A stretch of DNA of 16,547 nucleotides from JAOPZW01 sp034664395 (GTDB lineage: Bacteria; Actinomycetota; Thermoleophilia; Solirubrobacterales; Solirubrobacteraceae), in the NCBI GenBank assembly GCA_034664395.1, contig JAXDHQ010000088.1, forward strand, positions 1-16,547, in the 5' to 3' direction. Shown piece by piece: positions 1-6,400 of this stretch. The translations under genes and the position numbers were made by a program. The notes below the pieces were generated by a model. That model saw only the letters and a list, made by a program, of their open reading frames with translations, did no database searches and was not told where the DNA came from. The stretch's first letter is position 1, and the number at the start of each line of letters is the position of its first letter.

Positions 1-778
1 GCCGCGCGCCCTGGAGCAGGACGCGGGCGGTCGCCGCCGAGCACGTCGCCCAGCCGCCGTAGGACCCGAGCGCCTTGCCCAACGTCCCGACGACGACGTC
101 GACCTCGTCCTCCAGCCCGGCCTCTGCGACCGCCCCCCGGCCGCCGGGGCCCAGGCACCCGAGGCCGTGGGCCTCGTCGACCACGACCCGGGCGCCGTGG
201 CGGCCCGCGACCTCGACGAGATCCTCGAGCGGCGCGACGTCGCCGTCCATGGCGAAGACGGCGTCGGTGACCACCAGCGCGGGGCGGCCCTGCGCCCTCG
301 CCAGGCCCCACGCCAGGTGCTCGGCGTCGGCGTGGTCGTAGACGAACGCCTCCGCGCCGGACAGGCGGCAGCCGTCGACGATCGAGGCGTGGTTGAGCGC
401 GTCGGAGCAGATCAGCGCCCGCGGGCCGGCGTGCGCGGCGAGCGCGCCGAGGACCCCGAGGTTGGCCAGGTAGCCCGAGCCGAAGAGCACCGCCGCGACG
501 GTCCCGGTGAAGCCCGCCAGCCGCTCCTCCAGCCGGCGGTGGACCGTCATGCTGCCCGAGACCAGGCGCGAGGCGCCCGCGCCGACGCCCCAGCGCATGG
601 CAGCGTCCGCGGCGGCCTCGCGGACCTTGGGGTGGTCGGCCAGGCCGAGGGCGTTGCCCGAGCACAGGCCGACGACCGGCCTGCCGTCGAGCACGACGCG
701 CGGACCCTGCGGGCCGCTGACCATGCGCGGCCGCCGCAGCTCTCCGACGGGGTCCGGGCGCTGCTCGACTGACGTCAT
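1..778 (-). CDS. bioF: 8-amino-7-oxononanoate synthase (BioF), 3'-truncated by window edge
   Basis: PLP-dependent alpha-oxoamine synthase that condenses pimeloyl-ACP/CoA with alanine in the first committed step of biotin ring assembly (family knowledge). The reading frame is open for 259 codons and leaves the window; the family is usually about 380-400 residues, so roughly the C-terminal third is missing. Visible motifs are SRLVSGSMTVH (residues 70-80), SDALNHASIVDG (125-136, with the PLP-stacking His130), DEAHG (201-205, Asp201 and His204) and GTLGKALGSYG (231-241, Schiff-base Lys235). These fit BioF better than 2-amino-3-ketobutyrate CoA ligase, although the two are close relatives. The ATG at 778 has an AAGGAG Shine-Dalgarno at 783-788, four bases upstream. 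It is the last visible gene of the minus-strand group with xth and the crotonase, and a perfect palindrome lies 64 bp upstream of its start. Confidence 0.88.
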   Translation of the reverse strand, partial: MTSVEQRPDPVGELRRPRMVSGPQGPRVVLDGRPVVGLCSGNALGLADHPKVREAAADAAMRWGVGAGASRLVSGSMTVHRRLEERLAGFTGTVAAVLFGSGYLANLGVLGALAAHAGPRALICSDALNHASIVDGCRLSGAEAFVYDHADAEHLAWGLARAQGRPALVVTDAVFAMDGDVAPLEDLVEVAGRHGARVVVDEAHGLGCLGPGGRGAVAEAGLEDEVDVVVGTLGKALGSYGGWATCSAATARVLLQGAR

Positions 779-841
779 CTCGCTCCTTGCGGGGGGTCCA
801 CGGCCAGGCAGCGCCAGCGTAGGTCGGCCTCCGGACGGTCT

Positions 842-868
842 GGTGTCCTGAGTCGGACTCAGGACACC
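842..868. promoter_or_regulatory. Perfect 27-bp palindrome upstream of bioF
   Basis: Two perfect 13-base arms (GGTGTCCTGAGTC and its complement) flank a single central G at 855. The palindrome spans the TGA stop of xth (859-861) and lies in the 80-bp gap before bioF. No T-run follows it on the minus strand, so it is not a classical intrinsic terminator. A dimeric-repressor operator for bioF is the alternative. Its core TGAGT-N3-ACTCA resembles in layout the TGA..N3..TCA-type sites of actinobacterial biotin regulators, but identity with them is not shown. Confidence 0.6.
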
Positions 869-1638
869 TCGCGCCGGACGTCGACCACGAGCGGCGCGTG
901 GTCGGAGGGCTTGGCGCCCTTGCGGAAGTCGCGCTCGATGCCGCAGTGGCGCAGGCCGGCGGCGAGGTCGGCGCGGACGAGCACGAGGTCGATGCGCAGG
1001 CCCATGCCGCGGTGGAAGTGGCCCTGGCGGTAGTCCCACCACGTGTGCTGGACCGCCTCGGGGCCGTTGACCGCGCGGAACGCGTCGACGTAGCCGTCGT
1101 CGAGGATGCCCTGCAGGCGCGAGCGCTCGGCGTCGGTCACGTGCGTCGACCCGACGAAGGCCTCGGGGTCGTAGACGTCGAGGTCGGCGGGCGCGACGTT
1201 GAAGTCGCCGGCCACGAGCGCCGGCGCGCCCTCGCCGGCCAGCCGCTCGCGCATGGCGTCCAGGAAGGCGAGCTTCTCGTCGAAGGTCGGCGTCCCGACC
1301 GCGCGGCCGTTGGTGACGTAGGTCGACGCGACGCGCAGGTCCCCGGCGGTGGCCTCGATCCAGCGCGCCTCCTCGGTGCGGTGCTCGCCGGGCAGGCCGG
1401 CGATCGCGTCGCCGAGCGGCAGGCCCTGGCGGGCGAGGATCGCGACGCCGCCCCAGCGCCCGACGCTGTGGTGCGCGGCCGCGTAGCCGACGTCGGCGAG
1501 CTCGCGCGCCGGGAAGGCGTCGGGCTCGCACTTGGTCTCCTGCAGGCACGCGACGTCGGGGGCGTGGAGCTCGAGGAACTCCAGGACGCGCGGCAGGCGC
1601 GCGTTGAGCGAGTTGACGTTCCAGGTGACGAGCTTCAT
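859..1638 (-). CDS. xth: Exodeoxyribonuclease III (AP endonuclease)
   Basis: Mg-dependent 3'-5' exonuclease and apurinic endonuclease of base-excision repair, cytoplasmic. The 259-residue protein is full length for the ExoIII/EEP family. Seen in order: WNVNSLNAR (6-14, Asn7), LQETK (32-36, metal-binding Glu34), TYVTNGRAVGTPTFDEKL (the usual YxPNG segment), GDFNVAP, GMGLRIDLVLV, and the C-terminal PSDHAPLVVDV holding the catalytic Asp-His pair. The ATG at 1638 is the natural start, because WNVNS begins at residue 6 as in E. coli XthA; no strong Shine-Dalgarno is visible. It lies 27 bp downstream of the crotonase gene and is probably co-transcribed with it. The stop codon lies inside the 842-868 palindrome. 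Confidence 0.95.
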   Translation of the reverse strand: MKLVTWNVNSLNARLPRVLEFLELHAPDVACLQETKCEPDAFPARELADVGYAAAHHSVGRWGGVAILARQGLPLGDAIAGLPGEHRTEEARWIEATAGDLRVASTYVTNGRAVGTPTFDEKLAFLDAMRERLAGEGAPALVAGDFNVAPADLDVYDPEAFVGSTHVTDAERSRLQGILDDGYVDAFRAVNGPEAVQHTWWDYRQGHFHRGMGLRIDLVLVRADLAAGLRHCGIERDFRKGAKPSDHAPLVVDVRREVS

Positions 1639-1665
1639 GCGCTGCGACCCGGGGCGGCGGCCCCG

Positions 1666-2451
1666 TCAGCGCCCCTTCCACCGCGCGGGGCGCTTCTCGC
1701 CGAAGGCGCGCACGCCCTCGCGCATGTCGTCGGAGCGGAAGCTGGCCTCGCGCAGGGCGATGAGCTCGCGCTCGACCTCGGGCGTGAGCTCGCCCTCGGC
1801 GGCCAGGAGCTCGCGGATGACGCGCTTGTTGCCGCGCACGCTCAGCGGGGCGCGGGCGGCGAGCTCCTCGGCCAGGTCGAGCGAGGCCTCCTCGAGGTCG
1901 GCGCTGCCGACCACCTCGTTGACGAGGCCCCAGGCGAGCGCCGTGCGCGCGTCGACGTTGTGCCCGGTGAGGAACAGCTCGCGGGTGCGGGGCGCGCCGA
2001 TCGCGTCCAGGAAGCGGCGCAGGCCGGTGTGGGAGTAGACCAGTCCGAGCTTGGCCGGCGGCATGCCGAGCTGGATGCCGTCGGCGGCGATGCGCAGGTC
2101 GCAGGCGAGCGCCAGCTCGAGGCCGCCGCCGATCGTGTGCCCGGGCAGCGCCGCCACGGTCGGGACCTCGCAGGCGTCGAGCGCCTCCAGGGCCGACGTG
2201 AACGGATGGGCGACGAGCTTCTCGGCCTCCTCGGCGAAGACGTCCGAGGGGATGTCGCCGATGTCGTAGCCCGAGGAGAACATGCCCCGCGCGCCGGTGA
2301 GCACGATCGCGCGCGCATCGGCGGCGTCGCGCAGGGCTTCGGCGATGCCGTCGAGGATCGCGTGGTCGAGCGCGTTGCGCTTCTCGGGGTTGGAGATCGT
2401 CAGCCGCAGGACGCCGTCGGCCGGCCGGTCACAGAGCAGCTCGCCCGTCAT
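1666..2451 (-). CDS. Crotonase-family protein, methylmalonyl-CoA decarboxylase-like
   Basis: A 261-residue crotonase (enoyl-CoA hydratase/isomerase superfamily) acting on a CoA thioester. Seen: NPEKRNALD (21-29, CoA-binding region), FSSGYDIGDIPSD (58-70, first oxyanion-hole region), HTIGGGLELALACDLRIA (105-122, second oxyanion Gly110 and Glu112), and GMPPAKLGLVYSHTG (129-143). The second catalytic Glu of true hydratases (the QPE motif) is replaced here by a Pro, and a Tyr (Tyr139) occupies the place of the active-site Tyr of E. coli methylmalonyl-CoA decarboxylase YgfG/ScpB. The C-terminal half, through EGVRAFGEKRPARWKG, also reads like that enzyme. Decarboxylase is therefore a better guess than hydratase, but the substrate is uncertain. 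I chose the ATG at 2451 because the open frame upstream to 2787 is low-complexity Arg/Pro/Ala sequence unlike any crotonase N-terminus. No clear Shine-Dalgarno is present. Probably co-transcribed with xth. Confidence 0.85.
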   Translation of the reverse strand: MTGELLCDRPADGVLRLTISNPEKRNALDHAILDGIAEALRDAADARAIVLTGARGMFSSGYDIGDIPSDVFAEEAEKLVAHPFTSALEALDACEVPTVAALPGHTIGGGLELALACDLRIAADGIQLGMPPAKLGLVYSHTGLRRFLDAIGAPRTRELFLTGHNVDARTALAWGLVNEVVGSADLEEASLDLAEELAARAPLSVRGNKRVIRELLAAEGELTPEVERELIALREASFRSDDMREGVRAFGEKRPARWKGR

Positions 2452-2787
2452 CGCGGGCGCGAACGTTACTTCGCGGGAGGCGGGGCGCTGCTGTTGGGGG
2501 GGTCGGGGCGGAGCGCCGGCGCTTGCGGCGCTGCACCGAGGGGAGGCGGAGGCGTGGCGTTCCGGGGGTGCGCCGTGGCGAAGTGCCGGGGCGCAGGGGG
2601 GTGTGTGCGCAAACCCCCCATATACAAGGGAAAGCGCGCACACCCCCCGGGCCTGCGCCCCGGCGCAGCGACCCGGGGGCCCGACGGCCGCGCCCCGGCG
2701 CAGCGACCCGCGGACCTGACGGCCGTGCTCGTTCCCCTCGGTGCCCTGGCCCGCCGCGACCCCTCGAGGCCCCCGGCGCGCCGCCAC
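2452..2787. other. 336-bp gap with nested inverted repeats
   Basis: No convincing coding sequence. An outer pair of perfect 12-base arms (2533-2544 and 2733-2744, GCACCGAGGGGA and complement) encloses a long inner hairpin. The inner hairpin has a 12-bp stem (2585-2596 with 2653-2664) continued by a 14-bp stem with one G-T wobble (2597-2610 with 2634-2647). A 5-base bulge lies at 2648-2652 and a 23-base loop at 2611-2633. The loop holds the only AT-rich stretch here (ATATACAA), a conceivable -10 region. The element separates the biotin-carrier gene from the crotonase gene on the minus strand, so it could be a terminator, a structured leader of the crotonase mRNA or an independent RNA. No T-run follows on either strand. 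Confidence 0.65.
2656..2725. repeat. Tandem duplication of a 35-bp unit
   Basis: Units 2656-2690 and 2691-2725 match at 32 of 35 positions; differences are at 2676/2711, 2679/2714 and 2682/2717. Each starts CGCCCCGGCGCAGCGACCCG. The first unit supplies most of the right arm of the long hairpin, so the second copy offers an alternative pairing partner for the left arm. Confidence 0.8.
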
Positions 2788-3000
2788 CTACTCCAGGATC
2801 ACCAGCGTGTCGCCCTCGTTCACCGCCTGACCCTCCTCGCAGAGGATCTCCTTGACCACGCCGGCGTCCTCGGCCTCGACCGGCATCTCCATCTTCATGG
2901 ACTCGAGGACCACGACCGTGTCGCCCTCCTCGATCGAGTCGCCGACCTGGCACTCGATCTTCCAGACCGTGCCCGTGATGTGGGCCTCGACCTCCGCCAC
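2788..3000 (-). CDS. Stand-alone biotin carrier (biotinyl/lipoyl-domain) protein
   Basis: A 70-residue protein consisting of almost nothing but a biotinyl domain, the swinging arm that carries CO2 between subunits of a biotin-dependent (de)carboxylase. The biotinylation motif ESMKMEMP (33-40) puts the acceptor at Lys36. The flanking GTVWKI..VGDSIEEGDTVVVLE and AGVVKEILCEEGQAVNEGDTLVILE halves are the two symmetric beta-hairpin repeats of the fold. The motif ESMKMEMP favours biotin over lipoyl (DKA-type). The GTG start at 3000 is set by a perfect AGGAGG at 3006-3011 with a 5-base spacer; a longer open frame to 3210 has no sensible N-terminus and is not adopted. Similar mini-carriers occur alone in actinobacteria. 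The nearby crotonase and bioF on the same strand suggest a shared biotin/acyl-CoA role (inference). No carboxyltransferase or biotin carboxylase gene is in the window. Confidence 0.9.
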   Translation of the reverse strand: MAEVEAHITGTVWKIECQVGDSIEEGDTVVVLESMKMEMPVEAEDAGVVKEILCEEGQAVNEGDTLVILE

Positions 3001-3005
3001 CGCGT

Positions 3006-3011
3006 CCTCCT
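3006..3011 (-). promoter_or_regulatory. Consensus Shine-Dalgarno deciding the biotin-carrier GTG start
   Basis: AGGAGG on the minus strand, five bases before the GTG at 3000. It is the strongest ribosome binding site in the window and argues against the upstream ATG at 3210. Confidence 0.85.
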
Positions 3012-3077
3012 GTGCTCCTCGAGGGTCCGCAAACCGGCGCCACCATAGCCGCCGCCATGGACGGCTCGACCGCTGGG

Positions 3078-3091
3078 CGGAACCGGTTCCG
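3078..3091. promoter_or_regulatory. Perfect 14-bp palindrome in the carrier/plsC divergent spacer
   Basis: CGGAACCGGTTCCG is self-complementary throughout and lies 78 bp upstream of the biotin-carrier start. Its half-site CGGAA is the same as in the three CGGAA-N6-TTCCG repeats near the TetR gene and the MFS gene, but the spacing here is 4 instead of 6. It is a plausible dimeric-repressor operator; the binding protein is unknown. Confidence 0.5.
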
Positions 3092-3273
3092 ACCGCGGGT
3101 CCGGGGGGCGCGGGCGGGGCGGGGCGTACCTTGCCTGGCGTGGTCGTGACGTCGCCGGCACCCGGGGGCAGCATCCGCTCCGAGTCGCTAACTCTCCTCC
3201 TGCGACGCATCGTCGGCGGAGTCGCACCACAGCAACGACCGGCGCGGCCCTGACCCAGTCGCGGCGGGAGGGA

Positions 3274-3350
3274 CGATCGGGCCGGGGCCCAAGGGGCCCG
3301 CGGCGGGGTGGGGACAGCTCCGCCGCGGGAAGCAGGCCCCGGCCCGATCG
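3274..3350. other. Two-tier 77-nt hairpin upstream of the acyltransferase gene
   Basis: Perfect 16-base outer arms (3274-3289 and 3335-3350, CGATCGGGCCGGGGCC and complement) enclose a perfect 10-bp inner stem (3297-3306 with 3320-3329). The apical loop is 13 bases and the internal loops are 7 and 5 bases. The rest of the 3001-3402 spacer shows no gene. The hairpin ends 52 bp before the GTG of the plus-strand acyltransferase, so it may lie in its 5' leader or be an independent RNA. No T-run follows on either strand. Confidence 0.65.
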
Positions 3351-3402
3351 ATCACTGCCGCTCGTCGCGGCTCGGCGCCGGCCTCCCGGTAGCGTTCCGG
3401 TC

Positions 3403-4200
3403 GTGACCGAGGAGCGGCAGGCCGCCCGGACCGACGAGGAGCTCGTCGCCCTCCGCGCGCAGGTCTACAAGGACCCGCGGCCCGAGGAGCACTTCGACCG
3501 CTTCCACGAGCGCTCGCGCACGCGCAAGCCCGACATCGTCTACGAGATCGTGCGCGTCGTCACCTCGCTGTACGCGTGGATCTTCTTCCGCGCGCGGGCC
3601 ATCGACGCCGAGCGGACGCCGCCCAGCGGGCCGGTGATCCTCGCGCCGAACCACTTCTCGTTCATGGACCACTTCTTCCTGGGCGCCGCGGTCCGCCGCA
3701 AGGTCCGCTTCATGGCCAAGTCGCAGCTCTTCAAGCGCCCGATGCAGTTCGTCTTCTCCCACGGCGGCGTGTTCCCGGTGCGCCGCGGCTACCGCGACGA
3801 GGAGGCGTTCGTCACCGCCGGCACGATCCTCGACGCGGGCGGCTGCGTGGCGATGTACTGCGAGGGCGGGCGCTCGCGCACCGGCCGGCTCGGCGAGAAG
3901 GCACGCCCGGGGATCGGGCGCCTGGCGCTCGAGTCGGGCGCCATGATCGTGCCGATCGCGATCCACGGCTCCTCGCGCGTGCGCAACTGGAAGCGCCTGC
4001 AGTTCCCGAAGGTCACCGTCCAGTTCGGCGAGCCGTTCCGCTACGAGCGCGTGGCCGAGCCGACGCGCGACCAGCAGCAGGCGGTCGCGGACGCGATCTT
4101 CGCCGCGATCCGGTCGCTGTACGGCGAGCTCGACGAGCTCGGGCGCGAGCGCAGCCTCGAGCGCTCGCGGGCGGCGCGGCGCAGCTCGGCGCGCGCCTAG
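3403..4200 (+). CDS. 1-acyl-sn-glycerol-3-phosphate acyltransferase family protein (PlsC-like)
   Basis: Acyltransferase of the PlsC/LPLAT family, which transfers a fatty-acyl group to lysophosphatidate or a related lipid at the inner face of the membrane. Seen in 265 residues: PVILAPNHFSFMDHFFL (77-93) with the catalytic NHxxxxD at 83-89; the acceptor-binding segment around GGVFPVRRG (121-129); YCEGGRSRTG (152-161, the EGxRSR block, with Gly in place of the usual Thr); and IVPIAIHGS, the fourth block. About 45 polar residues precede a hydrophobic helix (VRVVTSLYAWIFF, 50-62). The C-terminus is Arg-rich. The GTG at 3403 is taken because the frame gives MTEERQ directly; no strong Shine-Dalgarno is seen. 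The stop codon shares CTAG with the convergent peroxiredoxin gene. The substrate could be another acyl acceptor. Confidence 0.88.
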   Translation: MTEERQAARTDEELVALRAQVYKDPRPEEHFDRFHERSRTRKPDIVYEIVRVVTSLYAWIFFRARAIDAERTPPSGPVILAPNHFSFMDHFFLGAAVRRKVRFMAKSQLFKRPMQFVFSHGGVFPVRRGYRDEEAFVTAGTILDAGGCVAMYCEGGRSRTGRLGEKARPGIGRLALESGAMIVPIAIHGSSRVRNWKRLQFPKVTVQFGEPFRYERVAEPTRDQQQAVADAIFAAIRSLYGELDELGRERSLERSRAARRSSARA

Positions 4201-4745
4201 GCGACGTCGGGCTCGGCCAGCCACGCCAGCACGGCGGCGGCGTTCTCCTCGGGCGGGAAGACCGGGTAGAAGACCCGCTCGACGCGCCCGTTGCGCGCGA
4301 CGAAGGTCAGGCGCCGGAAGAGGCGCATCCCGTCGGCCTCGAAGGTCGGCAGGCCGAGCGCCGACGCCAGCCGGAGCTCGGGGTCGCTCAGCAGCGGGTA
4401 GGGGATCCGCTCGCGCTCGGCGAACTCGCGCTGCTCGTCCAACGGCTGCGCGCTGATGCCGACGACGGCGGCGCCCTGGCCGGCGAGGTCGGCCGCGTGG
4501 TCGCGGAACGCGCAGCTCTGCGAGGTGCAGCCGCGCGCGCCCGGGATCTCGTCCCACCCGGCGGGCAGCGGCTGGCCGGGCACGCCGGTGCGCGGGTAGA
4601 CGTAGGCGACCAGCAGCTCGCGGGCCAGTTCGGCGAGATCGAGCTCGTCCGCGGTGGTCGCGGGCAGCCGGACCGAGGGGACGGCGAGCCCGGCCAGGTG
4701 GTTGGCGGCGCCGTCGTCGACGGGCACGGGACGGGCGTCGGACAT
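4197..4745 (-). CDS. PrxQ/BCP-like peroxiredoxin
   Basis: Thiol peroxidase (AhpC/TSA superfamily, thioredoxin fold) that reduces hydroperoxides, expected in the cytoplasm. In the 182-residue protein, GARGCTSQSCAFRDH (69-83) holds the peroxidatic Cys73 and a second Cys78 five residues on, the arrangement of atypical 2-Cys PrxQ proteins. VVGISAQPLDEQREFAE, PLLSDPELRLASALGLP and FVARNGRVERVFYPVFPPEENA follow in the expected order. A short insertion (GVPGQPLPAGWDEIPGA) between the YVYPRTG strand and the active-site loop is longer than in typical PrxQ. The ATG at 4745 has GGGAG at 4755-4759, nine bases upstream. The gene is divergent from the sugar dehydrogenase gene across 82 bp and convergent with the acyltransferase gene, its TAG lying within the same CTAG. 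Confidence 0.88.
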   Translation of the reverse strand: MSDARPVPVDDGAANHLAGLAVPSVRLPATTADELDLAELARELLVAYVYPRTGVPGQPLPAGWDEIPGARGCTSQSCAFRDHAADLAGQGAAVVGISAQPLDEQREFAERERIPYPLLSDPELRLASALGLPTFEADGMRLFRRLTFVARNGRVERVFYPVFPPEENAAAVLAWLAEPDVA

Positions 4746-4827
4746 CCGTCGATTCTCCCACGCGCGCCCCGCGCGGCGGGCGGATGGTCGCTTGGCGCCG
4801 GGCCGCAGTGGGCAACATCGCGTCGCC

Positions 4828-6363
4828 ATGCGACGCCTCGTGCTCCTGACCTGCCTGCTGGCGCTCGCGCCGGCGACGGCCCACGCCGCCACCGTCACCC
4901 TCGCCCAGATCGGCGCCTTCACGGCGCCGGTCTACGTCACGGCCCCGCCCGGCGACGTCGACCGGCTGTTCGTCGTCCAGCAGGGCGGGACGATCGTCGT
5001 CGTGAACAACGGGCTGGCGACGACGTTCGCCGACCTGACCGACCGCGTGCTCTCCGGCGGCGAGCGCGGGCTGCTCTCGATGGCCTTCGCGCCCGACTAC
5101 GCCACGAGCGGGCTGTTCTACGTCTATTACACGGCGAAGTCGCCCACGGGCCAGATCACGATCGAGGAGCATCGCGTCGACCCGGCGAGCCCCGGCCGCG
5201 CCGACCCGTCCTACGCGCGCGTGCTGGCGACGATCCCGCACGACCAGCAGGGCAACCACAACGGCGGCCAGCTCCAGTTCGGGCCCGACGGCCTGCTCTA
5301 CGCCGGCACCGGCGACGGCGGCAGCGGCGGCGACCCGGCCGGCAACGGCCAGAACCTGGGCTCCTCCGACCCGCCGGTGGTCAACGCGGTCAACCACAAC
5401 GCGCTCCTGGGCAAGCTCCTGTGCCTCGACCCGCGCGCCGGCACCGGCCCGTCGATCTTCGCCTACGGCCTGCGCAACCCGTGGCGCTTCTCGTTCGACC
5501 GCCTGACCGGCGACCTCGTCGTCGCCGACGTCGGCCAAGGCGCCTACGAGGAGGTCGACTTCGCGCCCGCTCCGGGCCTCGGCGCCGGGGCCAACTACGG
5601 CTGGAACCGCTTCGAGGGCGCGCACACCTACCCCGGCGGCGCGCCGGCCGGCGACGGCGCCGGCACGGTCCTGCCCGTGGTCGAGCACTCCCACGCCGAC
5701 GGCTGGTGCTCGATCACCGGCGGCTACGTCGTGCGCGACGCGGCGCTGCCCGAGCTCGCCGGGACCTACGTCTACAGCGACTACTGCAAGGGCCGCATCT
5801 ACGGCGCCAGGCTCCCCGGCGGCCCGGACCTGGACCTCGGGCTGCCGGCGGTGAGCCACCCGTCGAGCTTCGGCGAGGACGCGTGCGGACGCGTCTACGT
5901 CGCCTCCATCGACGGGCCGGTGTACCGGCTGACGACCACGGGCGAGTGCGTCCTGCCCGCCGGCTCGCCGCTGCCGGCGACCACCGGCGCCGACCAGCGA
6001 GCGCCGGCGGTGACGCTGCGCGTTGCCGCCCGCCAGCGGGCGCTGCGCACCGGGTTCGTCGCCGTCCGCGTGGCCTGCGACGAGCCGTGCGCGGTGCGCG
6101 CGAGCGGCCGCGTGCTCGTCGCGCGCGCCCGCGCCGCGGCGACCCCTCCGCCCGCCCTGCGCACGCGACCGGCGAAGGCGTCGCTGGCCCCCGGCGCCAC
6201 CCGGACCCTGCGGCTGCGGCTGTCCCGCGCCACGCGCGCGCAGATCGTGCGCGCGCTGCGCCGTCCCGGCCGCCGGGCGACGGTGCGGGTGACGATCACC
6301 GCCACGGACGCCGCCCGCAACGCGCGCACCGACGTGCGCCGCGTGCGGATCGTTCGCCGCTGA
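4828..6363 (+). CDS. Secreted PQQ-dependent sugar dehydrogenase-type beta-propeller protein
   Basis: Glucose/sorbosone dehydrogenase family (soluble-GDH/YliI type), which oxidises aldoses using PQQ outside the cytoplasm. The 511-residue product has a Sec signal peptide (about 1-20, cut near AHA-ATV), then a six-bladed propeller (about 25-370). Signature segments are GERGLLSMAFAPDY (78-91), NHNGGQLQFGPDGLLYAGTG (143-162, with the conserved His144 region), YGLRNPWRFSFD (213-224), VVADVGQGAYEEVDF (231-245) and ANYGWNRFEG (255-264). Residues from about 375 form an extra Arg/Ala-rich tail, possibly an Ig-like or wall-associated domain, absent from YliI-type enzymes. The ATG at 4828 is chosen for the signal peptide; the frame is open further upstream but would overlap the divergent gene. 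No strong Shine-Dalgarno. The sigma-factor gene follows after 37 bp and may be co-transcribed. No PQQ-synthesis genes are present, and some family members have lost activity. Confidence 0.85.
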   Translation: MRRLVLLTCLLALAPATAHAATVTLAQIGAFTAPVYVTAPPGDVDRLFVVQQGGTIVVVNNGLATTFADLTDRVLSGGERGLLSMAFAPDYATSGLFYVYYTAKSPTGQITIEEHRVDPASPGRADPSYARVLATIPHDQQGNHNGGQLQFGPDGLLYAGTGDGGSGGDPAGNGQNLGSSDPPVVNAVNHNALLGKLLCLDPRAGTGPSIFAYGLRNPWRFSFDRLTGDLVVADVGQGAYEEVDFAPAPGLGAGANYGWNRFEGAHTYPGGAPAGDGAGTVLPVVEHSHADGWCSITGGYVVRDAALPELAGTYVYSDYCKGRIYGARLPGGPDLDLGLPAVSHPSSFGEDACGRVYVASIDGPVYRLTTTGECVLPAGSPLPATTGADQRAPAVTLRVAARQRALRTGFVAVRVACDEPCAVRASGRVLVARARAAATPPPALRTRPAKASLAPGATRTLRLRLSRATRAQIVRALRRPGRRATVRVTITATDAARNARTDVRRVRIVRR

Positions 6364-6400
6364 GCGCAACTTCCGGGCCGTCGCGCACGTCCCATGGTCG

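Noticed and set aside
2452..2787. N-terminal extension of the crotonase to 2787
   Set aside because: The added 112 residues are low-complexity and coincide with palindromes and a tandem repeat; the family N-terminus fits the ATG at 2451.
898..3048. A 716-codon open frame on the plus strand
   Set aside because: It is antisense to xth, the crotonase and the biotin carrier, all with clear family motifs. Its composition (Arg/Ala/Gly/Val) is what complementary GC3-rich DNA gives.
3001..3210. Longer biotin-carrier protein starting at 3210
   Set aside because: A perfect AGGAGG sits before the GTG at 3000, and the extension is Arg/Pro-rich with no homology I recognise.
3274..3350. tRNA, SRP RNA or cobalamin riboswitch in the hairpin region
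   Set aside because: No cloverleaf, no conserved SRP tetraloop/helix-8 bases and no B12-box-like segment could be found.
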